Assembly: GCA_963969595.1 (NCBI GenBank)
Contig: OZ018415.1
Coordinates: forward strand, 12,648,001-12,712,000
Length of the DNA: 64,000 nucleotides
Source of the DNA: Neckera pumila
Taxonomy: Eukaryota > Streptophyta > Bryopsida > Hypnales > Neckeraceae
Reading direction: 5' to 3'
A program made the translations under genes and the position numbers. Numbering within the stretch: position 1 is the first letter of the stretch; each line of letters begins with the position of its first letter. Shown here piece by piece: positions 54,165-64,000 of the stretch. Under the pieces are notes generated by a model. The model ran no database searches. It saw only the letters and a list, made by a program, of their open reading frames with translations, and was not told the origin of the DNA.

Positions 54165-55222
54165 TTGGATTCATAACAAAAATTAGCAAGGTAATGGCAC
54201 AATTAGGAATATTTTATGTGTATTTTGAAAAATACAAAGATATATTATACATAATCAAATCAAAATGGCGTAATTTTCTAATGGGGATCTTAACAAGAGA
54301 ATAGTCTTGTTCTTTTGGATGCTGACATAACATTTTGGCATAAAAAGAGTAAGGTGTCACTTCTACATGCAATTGGAAGAAGTATATTTGTCAGCTACAA
54401 TGGTGAGCTACTATTTAGATATGTTATGCAGATGTCATTTTCTTAATTCTCTACACTGTTCTAATGGCAATCTAAATGTGACTTCATATTGTTGAACCTT
54501 TTGCCATATGCAAAAGCAAGATGGTCAAATTTGACTATACAGAAGGAAGAAAGAACTATGTCAATTTTACTTGTACAATGTTCTTTGAAGTCACAAAATT
54601 AATATAAGATTGGAATTTTGGAGCAATAGATATATGCAATAGTCAACACTCAATAGATATGGAGGGTCACAAAATAAAACTCATTGAATTTATAAATGTG
54701 TTTGTTTAGAGAGAAGGAAACTTTATGAGTAAGGCTTTATGATGGCTTTGAAGCGGCAAACATAAGCGTGGAATTTGGGCAATAGAGTGCAAAGGTCAAC
54801 ATTCAACAAATATCAAAATTCACAAAATAAAATATTTTCATGAATGGATTCATAAAATGGCGACTTTTCAACCCAAATTCAAACCTCTGAGCCACACTAT
54901 CAAGTCTAACACTTGAGTTCCCAATTGGAATGGGATTTATAACGGGTGTACTTATATTTATAAATTTTTTATTCATAACTTCATACAAGCATGTATGGTA
55001 GTGTAAGTTTATTAATAATCTTACCAATTCAATATTCAAAAAATGATATTCATACATTGAAATTTAAAAATGCATCATTGAATTTTTATTGCATTCTACT
55101 ATTGTAATAAAGAATCTACTAGTTTAGTTGTTAAGATTCTAGTATTTTAGATTTTAAAGATTGTGAAATGAAACTCAAAGAATTTCTAGGCTTTGAAGAG
55201 TTGAAGTGACCATTTGGTTTGT
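54165..55222. repeat. Composite AT-rich repeat, copy 3 (left part)
   Basis: Starts GGATTCATAACAAAAATTAGCAAGG, like 48503. It continues through TTTTCTAATGGGGATCTTAAC, GGCAATCTAAATGTG, GGCTTTGAAGCGGCAAAC and the ATTGCATTCTACTATTG block. It is then interrupted at TTAA 55223 by element copy B and resumes at 56147. Confidence 0.65.
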
Positions 55223-56150
55223 TTAACCCCTAAAGGACTGAAGCCCTTTTTTTGCCAAAAAACACTCAAAACTGCCATTTCTATAGCAAAAAGTAAAAAA
55301 AATTGAAAAATGTTTTTTTTTCATATCTAATTGTAGGATCCTACACATAACTAATATGAGAGTTTATAATAAAAATTTCAGAATATTTGACCGCATAGAT
55401 TGCAAGATATTTGTGTTTAAAGTGAAAAAATCAAGTTTTTCAGCACATTGCGGGATTAGATTTTTTGACTTTGAACATTTTTAACTTAAAATTTTTGCAT
55501 TATAGAGTTTTGAGCTTTAAATCTTTATATTGGAAAATCAAGTTGAGAGTCTAGGGAAAAAAAATGAATCCAAAAAAACTTAATTTTCATTCTTTAAAAA
55601 ATTGTTAAGTAGAAGTAGGTACAAGATAGAAGAAAAATTTAAAATATTAATATCTTTTCTATGGAATTAAAAAACACTAATTCCAATGGTGAGATTTTTC
55701 TAGTAAGTAATATAAACCATGGAAAAAAAAAAATTGAAAAATTGAAAAATTGCATTCAAAAATGCATCCTAGAAGTTATTTTTTTCAAGAAAATGCTCTA
55801 ATTGCCCAAAAAACAAGAATATTCATTACTTTCTCATAACAAATCCAAATGAAATGAATCAAAGCTTTCCAAATAGACAAAAATATAATCTATGAGAAAA
55901 AAAATACTAAAAAAAAATTCAAAGTTTTGTCCATTTTTTTTTGCTGCCCGTCATCCCCTGTTTTGAGCTTATTTGGTCATAACTTTTTTTTCCGGGCACC
56001 GATTGTGCAAAAAATTATATTCACACAAAGCTTATCAATTTTTCTATCTTCAAAAAAAGTTTCAAAAAATCACGACAAAGTTTCAGCCTATAGGTACCTG
56101 CCCAAAAACGCATTTGTCCCTCGAAAGGACAATGGTCTTTTAGGGGTTAA
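55223..56150. mobile_element. TTAA-flanked non-autonomous element, copy B
   Basis: TTAA 55223-55226, element 55227-56146 (920 bp), TTAA 56147-56150. Left end CCCCTAAAGGACTGAAG, right end GGTCTTTTAGGGG, an inverted pair with few mismatches. Subterminal block ACACTCAAAACTGCC is shared with copy C and with the fragment at 60152. The 146-codon frame at 55927-56367 crosses the right end into flanking repeat and has no domain, so it is not a transposase. The insertion is confirmed by the empty paralogue at 52676-52716. Confidence 0.85.
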
Positions 56151-56399
56151 TGTAAGTTTTGTTCTTGAGTACCGCAACAACAAAGTAATCTATGGAGGTA
56201 GGCAGTTCCTGCCTCTTTTGGGCTCATTGCCCATTGTAAGAGAATGTCAATTTCAGAGTGAAACACAAATAATTTTCAAAAGGGCTACACGTGTCATTAC
56301 AACATTTGTTGTAAAGTTTGTTTGTTTTTTAAATTTGGAATGGGTATACGAATCATTTATCTATTGAATGAAAAATTCTTGCAAGGAATTTTTACAAGT

Positions 56400-58260
56400 G
56401 TAGTCTTCTTTTATACCTAACTTCAAAATTTTCATTCACAAGTGTTTCCAAAATCCTCGTAGTCACAAACTTAGCCTGTAATTTTCTTCAAAACTTCAAA
56501 TCCGGGGGGTAGTGCAATTGAGTTCTTGAACAACCCTAAAATCTTCAGAGCTTCCATAATCAAACATGCAAGAGCCTAAATCCTAATCTCTTCAACAACC
56601 TCATGTTCAATCTCATTGTCTCCTTCTCCTTCTTTGTTCCATTCTGATTCCTAAAATTATATGCACATGAAAAAATAGTATTCAGAAGTACAAATAGAAA
56701 ATTAGAAAGCATTAACAACAACAATAATGAAGACCACCACAAATTCAAATCCAAGTTTCAAACACATTCTAATACTACTCCCTACTCAAATTTCACAACC
56801 ATGGCAATCAATTTGGAGATTTGCATTCATGCCAGATTCACACCCATTGCACTGCAATCCAAACCATCAATATCTTTACAAATTGAGATACAAATTTTCG
56901 AACCCTAATTCTCCCAATTCACCTGCAAACACTGCACACAATACTGCAAATTGACTCAACTTTGCATGAATAGGAAGCTAAGAAATACTTTGAAACTCAA
57001 CATCGGATTAAAAACAATCCCAAATAAGTCTAAAGCCACTCCTTTGTAACATAGACGACGAGAAAATCACAAGCACCATATCAAACACTCATCAACAGAA
57101 AACAACACACCTAATACAAATAAAAAGGAAATCCTTCACTTCTTTGCACATGCCACTATTAAATTGTGAGATCCAATCACTTCCACGCACTACAGTACTA
57201 TAGAAACTGACGAAGCCCTCAAACAATATGAAAGCAAAGTAAGAAATTCCAAAATCAAGTAAGTGCAACAAATCTTTGACTCTTACCGTCTAAGTAGGGC
57301 TTTCTTTTTCATTTTTTAAGAAGTACCAAAGTGACAATATACAAAATTCTAGCAGTGCTCCAAATTTCAACATTCATCCACATATTGGATAGAAAAGATC
57401 ACATTAGTACATATCACATGTCTATTATTTGGTTTTCATCCACAATTTGGTGATTTCATCAAAGATTTTTTTTTATTTTGAATTTTTTTGGCGATTTCAT
57501 CCAAATTTTTTGGCATTTTTTATGGCATCTTTTAGCCAAATTCTTTTCTGTAGTGCAATCTGGCACCAAAAAGCCAAAAAAAAAAGCCTTGGTCCAAAGT
57601 CGCACCTCCAACGTCCGTAGTCGTAGTGTGATGACCTCCACCTGGATCTCTTCTGTATGGAACTCGAGGCACCTGATCTCTGAAGTGGCCAATGCCAGGC
57701 AACAAAATTCTCCAGAAAGCGGAAACTTCCCAATTGCTTGTCAAGATCACCGAAATTCCTCGCAACTGCACCCAAGATCATCAAAATCCTACCGCCAACC
57801 CTATCTCTCCATGCGATATTGAAAGTGAGACATGTTTCAAGCAATGGAATGTTTATACCTACTCCGAAATGCTACATTGGAATGCATTCACTCAAGCAAA
57901 AGATCAAAACTCTCATGCTTATCAAATCCCCCCCGAGGTTAGTACGCCGCAGACGCACTTGGAGCTCCACGGCCCTTATCCTTTTCTTACTTCTACCACA
58001 ATTCCACCACTCCATTGCTATGCGGTAGCTTCATCGCCACGCCATAGGAATACAAATCCTCGTCAAAGGAAGAAGAGCATAGGCAACGGAGCGCCAAACC
58101 CTAACCAACCTCCATCAATCGGACGGCTGACAATTTAATTCACCCACCCCCAGATCCATGGCGCCAAGGAGGGGCTTTAATTTTTTCCTTATTGAGATCG
58201 ACGACTCTCATTTTTTTCAACAAAAGAGGGGGGCAAGTAACTGAAAGAATAGGAGCTGAT
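56400..58260. other. Less AT-rich island, possible gene remnant, unresolved
   Basis: Between repeat blocks this stretch is more balanced in composition. From 57590 to 58140 overlapping frames of 75-148 codons occur on both strands, so the true frame cannot be chosen. A telo-box-like AAACCCTAA sits at about 58097. The minus strand could be the leader and first exon of a gene, or a dead gene fragment. No domain is recognised. Confidence 0.3.
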
Positions 58261-58269
58261 TGCTTCTTT

Positions 58270-59400
58270 TTGGTACATTCATTGTAATCTATGAAGTTTT
58301 TTATTTTCTTAAAATTATTTAAATTTTTGGAATAATATCTAGAGTTTTGAAATTATCAACTTTGAATGTATCTCAATATTTTAAAATATTTAGAATTTTT
58401 GGATTTTTTGAATTAAAATTTTGCAAATATTTTATATTTTCACTAGTCTCAAATATCAAAATAATTAAAATTTTCCACAAAGTCTTGATCAATTTCAAAA
58501 GACTAGTGACAATAAATATTTAAGCTATTAGTAATAATTTTATCCCAAAACTAAAGTTTAAGTTTTATAGAAATTATTACCTTACAATATATAGTTTCAA
58601 ACATCTAAGTGTTGAAGTTTTAAAAAGAAAATGCCTGGACTTTATCTTTAGCATAATTGAATTATATATTTAAGAACTATGGACTAAATGATGGTAGTCT
58701 TGAAGCCTATTTCATTAAATCTCAGTTTATGTGTGATTTAGTAACAACAGATCATTAAAAATGATCTATAATTTGTTTGCAAGGGTCTTTTTGAAAGTTA
58801 ATTTGCAATGGCGACTATCATGGATAACCTTGGAAACAAAATTCATACTTGAATACAATGATCTTATATCCATGTTTGCTATTTATATGAAATTTATTTA
58901 TATGAAAGAAGCAAAAGTTGTCAATGAACAGAAAACCATCCATGCACTAATTTCTTACAAGTTTGAATCACTAAGACAAAATTAAATGAAAATCATCACT
59001 TCTAGCTCTACAACAAACTATAAAGTCATGCATCCAATGCTTTTTGACCTTTTTGTCCTTTCAAGGTTAAAAGAATGTGCTACTAAATCATTCAAGAAGC
59101 TTGAAGAATATGCTAATGAAGGCAATAAACATTATCAATAGGAAAAAGACATTAATTTTGAACAAATGAATTACACTTCAAATTACTATAATCTATTATC
59201 TATGCCTTATAGACTCGCAATACAGAATTTGAGGGATGGATGATAAACCTTAATGGTGTAAAGTTAAATAATCAAGATAATTATCTTTAAAGTGAGAATT
59301 ACTAGAACTTTCAATTTCAAACTTATATAAAAAAATTCACTTATCTTGAAAGAAATTACTATACTTCAAGTTAAAGAGCATAACATGCATAATCACAATC
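58270..59400. repeat. Composite AT-rich repeat, right block, second copy
   Basis: Follows 52.73-54.06 kb: GTATCTCAATATTTTA, CTTGATCAATTTCAAAAGAC, GTGTGATTTAGTAACAA, TTGAATACAATGATCTT followed by TATCCATGTTTGCTATTTAT, TGACCTTTTTGTCCTTTCAAGG, and a CTCTTTAAAGTGAGAATTA-type end. Same orientation, moderate divergence, no shared long frame. Confidence 0.7.
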
Positions 59401-60147
59401 AATTTATGGCATATCAAAATCAACTCTACAACTTTTTTTAATCAATTTTTAATGTGCTTTTCTCCAAAGATTCAATGTATTTGAGGTTCATCTCTAAGAG
59501 CTTTTAACATTGAAAAAATCAAGATTTGCAATGGACAACTTGCACAAAATCTTCAATAGAAAAATCATAAATAATTTTTTTCATAATTGAAATTTTGATG
59601 CTTAAAATATACTTTAACGCCTAAAAAACCATTAATGCAGATTTTGAACAATGAATGAACAAAGACACACTCTAAACTCACCAAAATGCATTTTTTCATC
59701 CAACAATTTTGCTTGAAGATTCTTATATTAGTTCTTTAACATTTGTATGGTTCAAATTATGAAGATTTTGCTCTGCAAATATTCTATAATTCAAAAGGTA
59801 TCGGGAGGTCTAGCCTTAAAAAATAACTTTTTCAATTCAAAAAATGACCCTTCAAAAATGACTTGAATCAAAAAATTGAATAACAATCTTCAAAAATTAC
59901 TATAATTAAAATTCAATATTTTGAAAAAAGACCTCTAAGAATATTTTAAGAATCATAAATATTCAATTCTTCAATTGATTTTACTAATATTAGTATATAT
60001 TTTTGTTCATCTAACCGTCTACATGTGATCTATAAATAGCAATTTACAATTATTATTTGAGAGTCATTATTAAAATACTCTTTGAAGGTGCATTTCATAA
60101 TAGATCTTCACAATTTTGGAAATCTGGAAACCCCTCCAGTTCTTTAA

Positions 60148-61400
60148 GGTTAACCCCTAAAGTCCCCTAAGGCCATTTTTCTGTCAAAACCCACTCAAAA
60201 CTGCCATTTTTGTTGCATTTAAACAATTGTTAACATTATTTCATTAATTGACTAGATTCATATTTACATATTTCAATTTAAATTGACCACTAAAAGTCTT
60301 AAAGTCCATCAGATGGATAATAAATGTCTTTTAAAACTTTCTATAGAAACTACTACAATCAGACGATAAACATCCAAATATGTTGAGAATTCAATTATTG
60401 TCTATTTTTCAATGATGTTCTTGCCTTTGGAATTGTCATGTATTAATTTCTTGCCAAAAGTTGTAACCCATTTTGTATTATTTTATCATATAAGGTAATT
60501 TTGTTTACTCAATATTTTTTAAATGTATATATAAACTTCATTTAATACATTTTACCAAATCATTCGCCACTAATTTCTCCAACATATTATCAAATAGCTC
60601 CAATTGTGAAGTGCGTTCATTTTTACTAAAGATTTTGAAAGATGAAAGTTTACCTTTGGAAATCGTTGGAGAAAACCTATTTTTGAAGTTAAGTATTATT
60701 TGAAATCTTGCAATCAATCTAGCTTTTAACTTTTAAATTTTAGATAAGACATTTGAGTAAGTTATTATTTGGTAAAACTTGTAGATAAATCTATCTTAAA
60801 ATTTTAAAAATGAATCTTTTAGCATTGTTTTGGAAGGAAAATCTTAAAGCAGTTTTGGACCTTAAAGAATGCTTCAAAAATACACAATTCAAAGATTTCA
60901 CCCCTAATGGTCCAAGGGGGGTCTTCTCTCCAAAATCACTTCTAATCTACCATTTTCTAAAATCAATGGATAGCTCTTTTTAGAATCATTAAAAAAAACC
61001 TCATGATCTTGCTAACTACTATCAATTTAATCAATCTTCTAATTTTGAAAGAATTTAAAGTTGCAGGTTTTGAAATTATTACAATCAAAGCTTAAGTTAT
61101 GAAAGGACAACAAATTTTTTTCTAAGACAAAATGACTTTGGAATAAAATATCACAAAAAAATCACAGACTAAAGGTTCATCTTTCTAGACCATATACAAA
61201 TATAAATAGTTGAAAATATGTATGCCAGTCTTCACAAGGATTGGAGCAATGAAAGATTATTTCAAGCTAGGGAAAGGCAACCCAAGGAAAAACATAGAAA
61301 TTTATAATAAAAAAAAAGAATTATTATTTGGATTTAGAAAATCTACTCAAGAGGGTCTTCAAGCAAGAAATGGCAGTTGTTTGGACTTTTAGGGGATTTT
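60148..61400. mobile_element. Degenerate relatives of the TTAA element (left end and a short pair)
   Basis: TTAACCCCTAAAG at about 60151 and ACCCACTCAAAACTGCC at about 60187 match the left end of copies B and C; similarity is lost after about 80 bp. Separately, CACCCCTAATGGTCCAA at about 60900 and TTGGACTTTTAGGGG near 61380-61394 form an inverted pair matching in 13 of 15 positions, about 500 bp apart, without clear TTAA flanks. These look like an end fragment and an internally deleted or decayed copy. Confidence 0.45.
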
Positions 61401-61509
61401 CTTCCTAACAAGGCTTTCTAGATTGAGAATTTAGTGAAGATTAATTCCAATAAGTCCTAATCTTCTAATTTTATTTTTCCTTAAATTCTTAATAATTTTC
61501 ACCACTATG

Positions 61510-62980
61510 CTCATAATATTGTATAACTAGGCAAAGGTCTTTCCTATATTGGGGATGCAATATATTTTGCTAGATATTTAGGAGGGTCTTATAATTTATT
61601 TCAAGGATTGGAGATGGTTGAAGAGCCGTACAAGACAATCTTGTTCTCTATAGTGGTTCCTTTTTTAACCTCTAAAGGACCAAGGTGATTTTCCTACCCA
61701 AAACCACTCAAAACTGTCATTTCTATTGCAAAGAGAAAAGAGTTTAAAAAATTGATTTTTTTTGCATATCCAACCATAAGATTTTATACTTGACTAGTAT
61801 ATGAATATGTGGAAGAAATTTCAGAAACTTTGACCATGTAGATTGCAAGATATATGCATTTAAAGTGAAAAAAACAAGTTTTTTTCCACCTTGCTTGACT
61901 AGATTTTTTGGCTTTGAATCTTTTTAGTTCAAATTTTTTGCACTATTGATTTTGATTTTCTACTTATTTATATTAAGTAGATGAGTTGAGAATCTACCAA
62001 AAAAATTTAAAAAAAGCACTTAATTTTCATTCATTAAAACATTGTTAAGTAGAGGTGGGTTCAAGATTGAAGAAAAAACTAAATTGTTAATAGCTTTTAG
62101 ATGGAATTAAATCACAATAATCCTAACGATGAGATTGTTCTAGCAAGAAAATCTAACCCTTTCTAACAATTTTTTTGAAAAATTCTAAAAATTGCATTCA
62201 AAAATGAATTCTATAAGTTATTTTTTCAAGAAGATGCTTACATTGCTCGAAAAACTAAGATTGTCCATAACTTTCTCATTGTTAGTCCAAATTGAATGAA
62301 TTAAAGCTTCACATGTAGACAAAAATATAATCTTTGAATCAAAAAATTGAAAAAAATTATTTTGACTTTTTGTGATTTTTTTTGTGCTGCCCGTCAAATT
62401 CCATTTTTGCTTATTGTGCTATAACTTTTGCTCCCGGGCATCAATGAAAATAAAAATTATATATTCACAAAGCTCTTGCAAAAACATACAACCTCAAAAA
62501 ATCCCAAAAAATATTACTAAAAATTGAGACTCTAGGAACCTACCCGAACCCAAATTGTCCCCCGAGGAGACAACCAGTCCTTTAGGGGTTAAGGATGCAA
62601 AAAGCTTCTTGCCTCATTGGTAAATGATCAGTTATATTCCTCAAGCTATTAAGGTAACTACACCTAATTTCAACCACTTTCTAAAATTGACCACTTTAGA
62701 TTCTTGCCTAAAATGTACTTCCACTATTCATAAGAGTCTATGGTCGGTTATCCTAAATCCTATTTTTAGCACTTTGAAAATTTGTAGTTTATTCATATGA
62801 TGTTCAAAAAATGCATTCTAAAAGAATCTAGAATCCCCTTTTAACAGCCAACGAGACTCCACAAAAAAATTTCAATATAATATTGGAAACCATACTGAAT
62901 TGCTTATTTGTGCAAATTTAGGTGTAGTTACCTTACTTCAGTTGAAAATCCATCAATGTATAGGAGGCAACCTATTCCTG
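61510..62980. repeat. Dispersed repeat copy 2, split by element copy C
   Basis: ATTGTATAACTAGGCAAAG ... ATTTCAAGGATTGGAG ... AAGACAATCTTGTTC matches 16330-16480. After the 920-bp element it resumes with AAGGATGCAAAAAGC and GCCTCATTGGTAAATG, as in 16483-16520. Its far end (62640-62970) matches 27230-27600. Confidence 0.65.
61665..62592. mobile_element. TTAA-flanked non-autonomous element, copy C
   Basis: TTAA 61665-61668, element 61669-62588 (920 bp, the same length as copy B), TTAA 62589-62592. Left end CCTCTAAAGGACCAAGG, right end CAGTCCTTTAGGGG. It shares CCACTCAAAACTG near the left end and the CATAACTTTTGCT and TAGGAACCTACC-type blocks near the right end with copies A and B. No coding frame. 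The related unoccupied locus at 16479 reads TTCAAGG. Confidence 0.82.
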
Positions 62981-64000
62981 ATCCCCCCCCTTTTTGGCTA
63001 TGTAGGCTATTCTCTTTCTATGAATTTTGGTAAAGGAGGAGATTAATTATGCCGTGGTTCCAAGGCAATTGGGATGCATTTCAATTGGCTACAAGTCTCT
63101 TGATATTGCCACCAACCTTTGGTGGATTTTGTTTTTAGCCCATGGTCAGAAATAGCAAGCCCTACATCACCATCATGGGAAGAATAGAATCTTCCACTAA
63201 AAAATTCATAGTAATTCTTGTTTTGAGTTAAAAAAAATCTAAAAAATTATAGAACCCTTCCAAACTTTATTTCTACACATGGGAAAATTTCCCCATTGAA
63301 GAAACCCGCCCTCTAGATACTTGTAAACTGCTTAAGTGATCAGAAATGGGTTGCCTCCCTTAATTCTCAAATTCGAACGTTCAAAATTCTACAAACTGCT
63401 TGAATAAATTCAAAGAATTCCTAATGTAGTAGATTATGAAGAGACGAAGAGAAAACGTCGGTGCTCTAGGTCAGGGTATAATTAGAGTGTCAGAAAAAAT
63501 TAAATAGAAGAATCTAAGTGTGCAGTAAGTTGAATGAGGTTTATCTGGATGCAGCGAATTCGGGGGTAGGGTATAACCGTGGATTGCAGACACCTGCTGA
63601 GTGCTGACCTTCCAGAGCGTCCGAGCCTCTTGCACGGTAATACACCCCTATTTCTGCGGTGACAGGGGCATCTCTTTCGCAGAGGACCGAGTCAGTAGTG
63701 CAGGTCTGGAGCAAATGCCACTTGATTCATATATTCTGTCTGCAGATTGATTGCAATTCGGGGATGACGACGGATGCGGGCCGGCTCCTTGCTTGGTTGC
63801 GTTGTTGTTAGTACAGAATTTCGTCTGAATCGATTGAAAGCTCCAGTTTCGTTGTTGCAGAGCTAGAAACCCCTGCAACGCCAGATGTTTTTCCATTACT
63901 GAATGGAAAAACGGTAGAGCAAGCTTGGTGCGGAGACGGAGACGGAGACGGTAGCTAGAGCAAGCTTGCTAAAGGATAATGCCAAGGAGGAGCCGCTCTT
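62981..64000. other. Transition to GC-richer DNA at the right edge
   Basis: AT-rich spacer to about 63.4 kb, then balanced composition. An 82-codon frame (63648-63896, minus) starts MEKHLALQGFLALQQ; it has no family signature and may be a first exon, leader or chance. A hexamer repeat and two copies of TAGAGCAAGCTTG follow. This may be the 5' flank of a gene beyond the window. Confidence 0.3.
63931..63953. repeat. (GGAGAC)n hexamer repeat
   Basis: About three and a half units, between two copies of TAGAGCAAGCTTG (about 63914 and 63957). Confidence 0.85.

Noticed and set aside
55927..56367. 146-codon frame as a transposase for the TTAA family
   Set aside because: It crosses the right terminus of the element into flanking repeat, is low-complexity, and shows no DDE-type motif.

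Overview
The window is nuclear DNA of a land plant. It holds six protein-coding genes, most with many introns, and about half the sequence is AT-rich repeat-derived DNA with no intact gene. The protein set (MCM8, a PP4/PPX phosphatase, a plant-type MED12, a CorA-like protein, an NDR1/HIN1-like protein and a CYP71-clan P450) is typical of plants. A bryophyte, possibly a moss, is my best guess from the P450 and the short introns, but the species cannot be fixed from the sequence.

Layout. 1-4335 (minus): MCM8, running off the left edge. 4336-5380: compact divergent promoter. 5381-9852 (plus): CorA-like membrane protein in seven exons whose reading phases all agree. 9935-10220: a decayed tandem copy of that gene's 3' end. 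11124-11648 (minus): small acidic protein with an organelle-type presequence. 12865-15221 (minus): cytochrome P450 with an unusual I-helix and heme loop. 16654-17113: cluster of inverted repeats. 17729-21698 (minus): PP4 catalytic subunit, eight exons. 22131-23320: tandem array of about 300-bp units. 23.3-31 kb: repeat-rich. 31401-32081 (plus): LEA-2/NHL-type membrane protein. About 32927-33043 (minus): diverged 5S rRNA-like sequence. 34643-47159 (minus): complete MED12, 16 exons, 2246 codons. 48.4-63.4 kb: repeats only. 63.4-64 kb: GC-richer sequence that may flank a gene off the right edge.

The genes are independent eukaryotic units, not an operon. MCM8 acts in recombination and replication, PP4 in phosphatase signalling and MED12 in the Mediator kinase module.

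The most interesting non-genic signal is a family of about 0.9-kb elements with CCCCTAAAGGAC-type terminal inverted repeats, each flanked by TTAA. There are three full copies and one or two degenerate ones. A paralogous empty site inside the window shows that TTAA was the target, which points to piggyBac-type transposition. No transposase is visible here.
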